Assembly: GCA_029879665.1 (NCBI GenBank)
Contig: JAOUPW010000015.1
Location: 1 to 11,675 of the forward strand
Length of the DNA stretch: 11,675 nt
Direction: 5' to 3'
Source: Rhodospirillales bacterium
GTDB lineage: Bacteria > Pseudomonadota > Alphaproteobacteria > Rhodospirillales > JAOUPW01
Shown here: positions 6,406 to 11,675 of the stretch, piece after piece
How the letters are laid out: every line of letters begins with the position of its first letter
How positions within the stretch are numbered: the first letter of the stretch is position 1
Notes under the pieces: model-generated
Told to the model about the DNA's origin: nothing
What the model saw: the letters and a program-made list of their open reading frames with translations, nothing else
Databases searched by the model: none
Program-made: the position numbers and the translations under genes

Positions 6406-6554
6406 GGGAGACCTTTCGTATCCGGGGTGGGGCGCCGGGATGACGCGGAGATGGGGATGAATACCCTTGTGCGCGCAATTTTATGCCCGGGTCGCCGCCA
6501 TGGCTACCCCCCTGATCCCAAAAAAACCTGTTTTCGGCGGGAGCTTCCGTTAAG
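6406..6554. other. Divergent gap between thioredoxin and methyltransferase genes
   Basis: About 149 bases that should contain the thioredoxin promoter and possibly that of the methyltransferase. I see the palindrome GCCATGGC (6496-6503) and an A7 tract near 6520, but no convincing promoter, hairpin or small gene. The length depends on the uncertain methyltransferase start. Confidence 0.3.
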
Positions 6555-7241
6555 GTGGCTCCTTCATTCATCGGCGTCTTCTTTGTCCTTCCGGAATCTT
6601 TCCAATGGCACGGTGGCGACGGCGTGTCATTTTTTGGTTTTCCGATAGGCGTAATCCTCTCAGTGTTGTTCGAATATGTCCTGCTTGGTGTGGTCGTGTC
6701 TGGTGTCGCAGTAAGTCTGATCTATTGCGTGGTCACGGGCATCTCTCCCATTCCCAGTTCCTCACCGTCGCGGGCCTTTATTCTTGGCGACCTTCTCGGT
6801 GAGTGCGCGCCGGACCTGATGGGGGCCGCCATCGGCGAACTGGGGGCAGGGTGGGGAACGATGGCCTTTCCCCTTTCGGCGCGGTTTCCCGGGACCAAGG
6901 TGCTGGCCTACGAATTATCGCCGGTGCCGTGGCTGTTCATGTGGCTCCGCCAAGGCCTGTTCCGCCGCCGCAATCTTCGTATCCACCGCCGCAATTTCCT
7001 CAAAGAACCGCTGTCGGGCTTGTCCTTGGTGGTGTGCTATCTGCATTCGGAATGCCTGGAAAAGCTACGGCCCAAGATGGAAGCGGAATTGGCGCCGGGC
7101 ACGCTGGTGATCAGCAATACCTTCGATATTCCCGGATGGGAACCGGATGCCGTGCACAAACTGGACGATTCGTTCTGTCCGCAAGTTTACGTCTATCGAG
7201 TGCCCGGGGCCACGCTTAATGCGCCGGCGCCAGTTGAATAA
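6555..7241 (+). CDS. Membrane-anchored SAM methyltransferase, FAM173/ATPSCKMT-like
   Basis: A 228-residue frame. A hydrophobic stretch at about 31-62 predicts one or two N-terminal membrane passes, followed by a proline/serine linker SPIPSSSPS (64-72). A seven-strand Rossmann methyltransferase core follows: motif I IGELGAGWGT (93-102), strand-2 acid LAYELSP (117-123), and strand-4 LVVCYLHSECLEKLRPKM (158-175). ISNTFDIPGWEPDAV (186-200) comes next. This order, especially membrane helix plus P-rich linker, YELxP, and the late W-x-PD-x-V, closely resembles eukaryotic FAM173/ATPSCKMT lysine methyltransferases, which modify ATP synthase subunit c or the ADP/ATP carrier. That likeness is from memory of the family. 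A membrane-protein lysine as substrate is inference. The start is uncertain: a GTG at 6555 with GGGAG 11 bases upstream, or an in-frame GTG at 6624. Confidence 0.75.
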   Translation: MAPSFIGVFFVLPESFQWHGGDGVSFFGFPIGVILSVLFEYVLLGVVVSGVAVSLIYCVVTGISPIPSSSPSRAFILGDLLGECAPDLMGAAIGELGAGWGTMAFPLSARFPGTKVLAYELSPVPWLFMWLRQGLFRRRNLRIHRRNFLKEPLSGLSLVVCYLHSECLEKLRPKMEAELAPGTLVISNTFDIPGWEPDAVHKLDDSFCPQVYVYRVPGATLNAPAPVE

Positions 7242-7251
7242 CTTCAGACTT

Positions 7252-7295
7252 ACTGGATCCGGATTTGCGAGTTCTGAATCCCGCTCCGGACCAGT
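7252..7295. terminator. Stem-loop between convergent genes, possible bidirectional terminator
   Basis: Left arm ACTGGATCCGGA (7252-7263) pairs with right arm TCCGGACCAGT (7285-7295) as 11 base pairs with one bulged A and a 21-base loop. It lies in the 74-base gap between the convergent methyltransferase and RND permease stops. No clear U-tract follows on either strand, so it is not a canonical Rho-independent terminator. It may stabilise the 3' ends or help Rho-dependent stopping. Confidence 0.4.
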
Positions 7296-7315
7296 TATAG
7301 AATTTCACGGCAGGG

Positions 7316-10300
7316 TCACCGCTTCCACCATGTGGAAACGTTTGCGCGCACCATCAGGGCCGAAGGCGTCACCACCAAGGTCAGGATCGTGGAAAAACCG
7401 AGACCGAAGACGATCGCGGTGGCCAATTGCGTCCACCACTGGCTGGACGGGGCGCCGACGGCGACCTCGCGGGTTACGAAGTCGATATTGAGCCCCAGCA
7501 CCATGGGCATCAAGCCGAGGATGGTGGTGATGCTGGTAAGCAAAACCGGTCGCAGCCGTTGGGCGCCAGTGCGAAGAATGGTTTCCAGGGGCGGTTCGTT
7601 TAATTCCTTAATCAGCCTGTCGTAGGTATCGATGAGAACGATGTTGTTGTTGACAACAATGCCCGCCAAGGCGATGACCCCGACCCCGCTCATGACAATG
7701 CCGAAAGGTTGGCCGATAATCAACAAACCGATAAATACGCCAATCGTCGACATAATCACCGCAGTAAGGATCAGCAGGGCTGAATAGAAGCTGTTGAACT
7801 GGGTGACCAGGATAATTGCCATGATGAACAAGGCAACGACGAAGGCCTTGCTTAGAAATTTCTCCGCCTTTTTTTGTTCCTCGTCCTCACCTTTGAATTC
7901 AATCCGAACTCTTGGGTCAATGCCGGCGTTTTTCATCCAAGCCTGTATCTCTTTAACCTTATTGTCGGCGAGAATCCCTTCGGCGACATCGGCTTTGACC
8001 GTCATAACCCGTTTACCGTCAACGCGGCTGACCGAAGCAACGCGGGGCTTGGCGATGCGTTGGACGAAATTGCTGATCGGCACGCGGCCAAGCCGGGTGT
8101 TGACACGGATGTTGTCGAGCTCTTCGATGGTGCGGAATTGGCTCGGATAGCGGACTCGGATTTCGATCTCATCGGTACTATCGTCAGGACGATAGCCCCC
8201 CAGTTTAACCCCGGTTGAGGCCATCTGGATGGCGCTTCCGATGCTGTCGACATTGGCGTCGAATTTGGCCGCCTGGATCCGGTTCACTTCGATTTCCCAA
8301 TCGATGCCGGGCAGGGGACGGCTATCTTCTACGTTGATTAGGCCATCTATTTTTTCCAGCCCGGCAAGCACCTTGTCCATAGCCGGGGGTAGAATCTCCG
8401 GAAGGAGCGAAGTCAATTGTATTTGAATGGCTTTGCCGACGGGTGGCCCGCTTTCCTGTTTGCGGGGATCAATGAAAATTCCCACAAGGTCCTTGGTCCT
8501 TTCCTTCGCATCGGCAAGGATTTCCTTGGCTGGGCGGCGCAACCGCCAATCAATAAATTCCAGCGAAATCGTGCCGATGATATCTTCCGCTTCCTGGGTG
8601 TCTTGGGACCGGCCGGTGCGGCTGTACACACTCGCGAATTCGCTCATGCCCAGAATGCTGGCCTCGGCTTGTCGGACCAGCGTGTCCTTTTCCTCAATGG
8701 ACAGGTTGCCCCGGGCGCGTATTTGCAGCTGAGCGAAATCCGGCTCAACCTCGGGGAAGAACTCGACTCCCTTGCCGAATTCAGCGTAGGTCCATTGAAC
8801 CCCGATCAATATGGCGACAGCGGCGAAAATGATCTTGCCCGGGTGGAACAGCGCTACCTTGAGCATCCGGCAGTAGGCGCCGGTGAGCCCTCTGCTTTCT
8901 TCCAGAACGTGCGATTGGTCTCCGGCCGCCACCGCCTTCATGGTTTCGATGTCGGCGGCCCCACCCGGCCGACCGAAGAAAGAACCGAGAGTGGGAACGA
9001 AGATCAGCGCCATCAGCAGCGACGCCGACAACGTCGCGAGCAGGGTGATAGGAAGATACTTCATAAATTCTCCGACCACGCCCGGCCAAAACAACAATGG
9101 CATGAAGGCCGCCAGCGTGGTCGCGGTGGACGCGATGATCGGCCATGCCATGCGCTTGGCGGCAAGGCCATAGGCCTTGGTGCGGGGTTCGCCTTCAGTC
9201 ATTTTGCGGTCGGCGTACTCGGTGACCACGATGGCGCCGTCAACAAGCATGCCAACAGCCAGAATTAATGCAAACAGGACAACAATGTTTATGGTCAGGC
9301 CGAGCGCCGAAATGACCAGGATGCCGGTGAGGAAAGAGCCGGGAATGGCGATGCCGACCAACCCCGCCGTTCTGAGGCCCAACGCGGCGACGATGACGAC
9401 CATAACCAAGAGAATAGCGCTGATTACGTTGTTCTGAAGATCGTTGAGCATCGTCCGGATATCGTCCGATCTATCCTGGGAATAAGCGATCCGGACGGCA
9501 TCGCGAAGTTCTTGCGGCCAGGTTTGCCGTATTTCTTCGACAACGTCATGGACGTGCTCGATGGTGTCGATAATGTTCTCACCGGAGCGCTTGGATACCT
9601 CAAGCGCCAAGGTGCGTTCGCCGTTGAAGCGGGCAAAACTTTCCGGGTCCTTGAAGGCGCGACGAACTTGGGCGACATCGCCGAGGACGACGACGGCGTC
9701 TCCTTCCGCTTTTATGGGCAAGTTAATGATGTCGTAAGCTGTCTCCAGCAGTCCTGGGACCTTCAACGAAAATCGTCCCTTGCCGGTATCTTGGGCGCCG
9801 GCCGCGACCAGCAGGTTGCTTGATTTTACAGCGTTTATGGCATCGGCCATGGCCAGCCCATAGCTTTCCACCTGCACCGGATCAATCAGCACCTCAAGCA
9901 ATTCTTCGCGGTCGCCGGCGATTTCTGCCTTGAGCACGGAAGGGATGGTTTCAATGGCATCCTTGAGGTCGCGCGACAGCTTTAACAGGGCACGTTCCGG
10001 CAGCGCTCCGGATACGGTGACGATCACTACCGGAAAAAGGCTGAAATTGATTTCGTGCAAGGTCGGCTCGTCTGTTTCTTCGGGCAGTTCCGGCTTCGCC
10101 AAATCTACTTTTTCCCGCACGTCGTTCATCGCCTTGTCGACGTCGAATCCGGCCTCGAACTCGAGGGTCACGCTGGCGCTGCCTTCGCGTCCCATGGAAC
10201 GCATCTCCTTGACTCCTTCGATGGCTCGTAATTCCTGTTCCATCGGTCGCACCAGCAGGCGCTCGGCATCCTCGGCCGAGATTCCGTCATGGGTCATCAC

Positions 10301-10444
10301 CACGTAGATAATCGGGATGTTGATATCGGGATCGGATTCTTTGGGAATTTCCACGTAGGTAATGACGCCGGCTATAAGCACCAACAGCAGGGTCGAAACA
10401 ATGGTGCGCGAGCGGCCAATCGCAGAGTCGATAATGGCTTTCAC
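7316..10444 (-). CDS. RND family efflux pump inner-membrane permease
   Basis: A 1042-residue protein with the full AcrB-type layout. TM1 is at about 13-31, the first periplasmic porter domain about 32-340, the TM2-TM6 block about 340-490, TM7 about 536-552, the second porter domain about 560-865 and TM8-TM12 about 866-1032. It pumps substrates to the outer channel using proton import, together with the adaptor encoded just upstream. The TM4 relay reads GMLVDGAIVVTEYADRKM (398-415): Asp402 is present but AcrB's second Asp is Gly403. The TM10 segment GIVVNNNIVLIDTYD (928-942) has Asn where AcrB has the essential Lys. Such signatures occur in RND groups distinct from AcrB; the substrate class is unknown. 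It starts with GTG inside a GTGA overlap with the adaptor stop, and no good Shine-Dalgarno is visible, so translation is probably coupled. Length is complete. Confidence 0.95.
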   Translation of the reverse strand: MKAIIDSAIGRSRTIVSTLLLVLIAGVITYVEIPKESDPDINIPIIYVVMTHDGISAEDAERLLVRPMEQELRAIEGVKEMRSMGREGSASVTLEFEAGFDVDKAMNDVREKVDLAKPELPEETDEPTLHEINFSLFPVVIVTVSGALPERALLKLSRDLKDAIETIPSVLKAEIAGDREELLEVLIDPVQVESYGLAMADAINAVKSSNLLVAAGAQDTGKGRFSLKVPGLLETAYDIINLPIKAEGDAVVVLGDVAQVRRAFKDPESFARFNGERTLALEVSKRSGENIIDTIEHVHDVVEEIRQTWPQELRDAVRIAYSQDRSDDIRTMLNDLQNNVISAILLVMVVIVAALGLRTAGLVGIAIPGSFLTGILVISALGLTINIVVLFALILAVGMLVDGAIVVTEYADRKMTEGEPRTKAYGLAAKRMAWPIIASTATTLAAFMPLLFWPGVVGEFMKYLPITLLATLSASLLMALIFVPTLGSFFGRPGGAADIETMKAVAAGDQSHVLEESRGLTGAYCRMLKVALFHPGKIIFAAVAILIGVQWTYAEFGKGVEFFPEVEPDFAQLQIRARGNLSIEEKDTLVRQAEASILGMSEFASVYSRTGRSQDTQEAEDIIGTISLEFIDWRLRRPAKEILADAKERTKDLVGIFIDPRKQESGPPVGKAIQIQLTSLLPEILPPAMDKVLAGLEKIDGLINVEDSRPLPGIDWEIEVNRIQAAKFDANVDSIGSAIQMASTGVKLGGYRPDDSTDEIEIRVRYPSQFRTIEELDNIRVNTRLGRVPISNFVQRIAKPRVASVSRVDGKRVMTVKADVAEGILADNKVKEIQAWMKNAGIDPRVRIEFKGEDEEQKKAEKFLSKAFVVALFIMAIILVTQFNSFYSALLILTAVIMSTIGVFIGLLIIGQPFGIVMSGVGVIALAGIVVNNNIVLIDTYDRLIKELNEPPLETILRTGAQRLRPVLLTSITTILGLMPMVLGLNIDFVTREVAVGAPSSQWWTQLATAIVFGLGFSTILTLVVTPSALMVRANVSTWWKR

Positions 10445-11523
10445 GATTTAGTACTTTCTGATTCGTAAACCGGCTCCACCAATTGGCCTGGAAGGACGAA
10501 TTCCTGGCCGACGGTAATAAGTGTGGTGGCTTCGGGTAAACCGCTCAGCCATATCCCTTCGGGCGTATCGTCGATGATCTTTACCGGGAAGAATTCAACT
10601 TTATTCGCTGCGTTCACCGTCTTCACCCCGATTACACCCTCGTCCGACAAGGTCAACGCCGCAGGCGAAAGGTGGTGCGCCTTAACGCTTCCTGTGTCCA
10701 GGTGCATTTCCGTGGTCATGCCTTCGGAAATCGTATTCCCGGGGTTTTCCACCGCCACCTCGATACGGAAGGTGCGGGTAGCTTGCGAACCTATCTTAGA
10801 GATATAACGAACGATCCCTTCGGTCCGCATGCCGGACGAAAAAGAGACCTCTGCTGATGCGTCTATCTTGATTTTGGCGATGTTGCGTTCGGATACTTCG
10901 CCGACAATCACGATGGTGTCGAGATCGACGATCCTGGCAACGGTGGTCTCTACAGCCGCGTAATCTCCCACTTCAAGGGGAAGGTCTTCGACGATACCAT
11001 CGAAAGATGCCCGGATCAGCGTCCGCTCGATGTCGAGTTGGCTGCTTCTCAGCGCCGCCTTGGCCGATTCCAGCGCGGCCTTGCTCGCCGCTAACAACAC
11101 CTTGGAACGGAACTCTTTTTTGGACAAATTCAGATCCGCTTCGTAGGCGACGCGGCGCTGTTCCAGCAGGGCCTTGGCCTCGTCCAGGCGGGCTTGGCGG
11201 TCATTCATGGCCAAGCGCACGATCACGTCGCCTTTTTTGACTCTGCTGCCCTTCTTCACGTCGCGGGATATCACCCGTCCAATGGTCTCGGCCTTGAGTT
11301 CGACCATGCGTACAGCTTCGGTGCGGCCAAAAAGAGTAAGATGGTTTTTACGTTCCATCGCCTGAATGGCACGCACGCGAACCTTGGGTAGGATCTGTTC
11401 CCGTGCCTGAGCCTTGGCGGCCGTCAGTGTTGCCGGCTCGCTGTTGCCATTGAACTGGCCGGAAATAATCCATCCGGTGGCGGCGATGGCAATAAAAGCG
11501 GCAATGAGATAGGAACGTTTCAT
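10441..11523 (-). CDS. RND efflux periplasmic adaptor (membrane fusion protein, HlyD/AcrA family)
   Basis: A 360-residue adaptor. An N-terminal hydrophobic segment, YLIAAFIAIAATGWIIS (5-21), anchors it or acts as a signal. There is no lipobox cysteine, so unlike AcrA it is not an obvious lipoprotein. The first lipoyl half-motif is at 76-104 (LKAETIGRVISRDVKKGS onward). A short coiled-coil hairpin of about 105-167 follows, rich in Ala, Leu, Lys and Glu, and then the second lipoyl half FDGIVEDLPLEVGDYA (174-189). The beta-barrel and membrane-proximal domains span about 200-350. It links the inner-membrane permease to an outer-membrane channel. The start ATG overlaps the stop of the upstream gene by four bases (ATGA), and its own stop overlaps the permease GTG, so all three are one transcript. 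GGAA lies 7 bases before the ATG. Confidence 0.93.
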   Translation of the reverse strand: MKRSYLIAAFIAIAATGWIISGQFNGNSEPATLTAAKAQAREQILPKVRVRAIQAMERKNHLTLFGRTEAVRMVELKAETIGRVISRDVKKGSRVKKGDVIVRLAMNDRQARLDEAKALLEQRRVAYEADLNLSKKEFRSKVLLAASKAALESAKAALRSSQLDIERTLIRASFDGIVEDLPLEVGDYAAVETTVARIVDLDTIVIVGEVSERNIAKIKIDASAEVSFSSGMRTEGIVRYISKIGSQATRTFRIEVAVENPGNTISEGMTTEMHLDTGSVKAHHLSPAALTLSDEGVIGVKTVNAANKVEFFPVKIIDDTPEGIWLSGLPEATTLITVGQEFVLPGQLVEPVYESESTKS

Positions 11524-11675
11524 TTTTTAGTTCCGGTTTTGATGTTCTCAGCCCGTTCATCACCGAACAATAAATGTCGGTTTTCTTCCATATAGCGCTG
11601 GGCGGTTTGGTAGAAGGCAAGGCCAAAACCGCGGGTAAAACGCCGGTTAGGTAGAATGTCCTTGTCGTCCAACTT
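11520..11675 (-). CDS. C-terminal end of an unidentified protein upstream of the RND operon (cut by right edge)
   Basis: A leftward frame enters from the right edge and ends at a TGA at 11520-11522, giving the last 51 residues of a larger protein. The readable part contains ILPNRRFTRGFGLAFYQTAQ (7-26) and RYMEENRHLLFGDERAENI (27-45), a mostly helical, charged C-terminus. Its stop overlaps the adaptor ATG by four bases (ATGA), which supports a real gene in the same transcript. I do not recognise the family from this piece. From context, a TetR-type repressor controlling the pump is a common arrangement and would fit a helical C-terminus, but this is inference only. Confidence 0.6.
   Translation of the reverse strand, partial: KLDDKDILPNRRFTRGFGLAFYQTAQRYMEENRHLLFGDERAENIKTGTKK

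Noticed and set aside
8417..9268. Long + strand open frame (283 codons) inside the RND gene
   Set aside because: It is antisense to a conserved permease with full-length continuity. The composition is Arg/Gly/His-rich, as expected of a shadow frame.
1..11675. Mobile elements, CRISPR arrays, toxin-antitoxin or defence genes, tRNAs
   Set aside because: I saw no transposase, integrase, terminal inverted repeats, regularly spaced repeats, tRNA-like cloverleaf or defence-type domain. The genes are metabolic, redox, methyltransferase and efflux functions.

Overview
The window looks like chromosomal DNA from a Gram-negative, probably alphaproteobacterial, heterotroph. It has moderate-to-high GC, dense gene packing, a tripartite-type RND efflux operon and a run of small-molecule catabolic enzymes. 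The phylum is inferred from gene content and style; no rRNA or other marker is present. I find twelve genes with a clear reading frame (one of them cut by the left edge) and a thirteenth partial gene at the right edge. There are no tRNA or rRNA genes, CRISPR arrays, insertion sequences or phage genes, and no gene-free stretch longer than about 150 bases.

Left part (1-2090): the N-terminal part of a CocE/NonD-type serine hydrolase runs leftwards off the edge. Divergent from it are a small single-domain cupin and a protein made of two cyclic-nucleotide-binding domains with no output domain. Middle part (2119-5615): four leftward genes, in transcription order an RraA-like pyruvate aldolase, a two-module VOC (glyoxalase/dioxygenase fold) protein, a beta-hydroxyacid dehydrogenase of the 3-hydroxyisobutyrate dehydrogenase family, and a 2-oxoglutarate/Fe(II) oxygenase of the isopenicillin-N-synthase fold. 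Gaps are 35, 70 and 92 bases and each gene has its own good Shine-Dalgarno. This looks like a catabolic operon that hydroxylates or oxidises a substrate and cleaves a 2-oxo acid. Divergent from it is a small ABM-fold (LsrG/YgiN-like) monooxygenase or isomerase that may belong to the same pathway.

Right part (6022-11675): a thioredoxin with a short charged C-terminal tail (leftward); a membrane-anchored methyltransferase resembling the eukaryotic FAM173/ATPSCKMT lysine methyltransferases (rightward); and a leftward RND efflux operon. In that operon an unidentified upstream gene, the periplasmic adaptor and the inner-membrane permease are joined by 4-base start/stop overlaps. The permease has a non-standard proton-relay signature (Asp-Gly in place of Asp-Asp, and Asn in place of the TM10 Lys). 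No TolC-type outer-membrane gene is visible.

The points most worth following up are the four-gene catabolic cluster of unknown substrate, the FAM173-like bacterial methyltransferase, and the altered relay residues of the RND pump. I do not see a clear defence or mobile system here.
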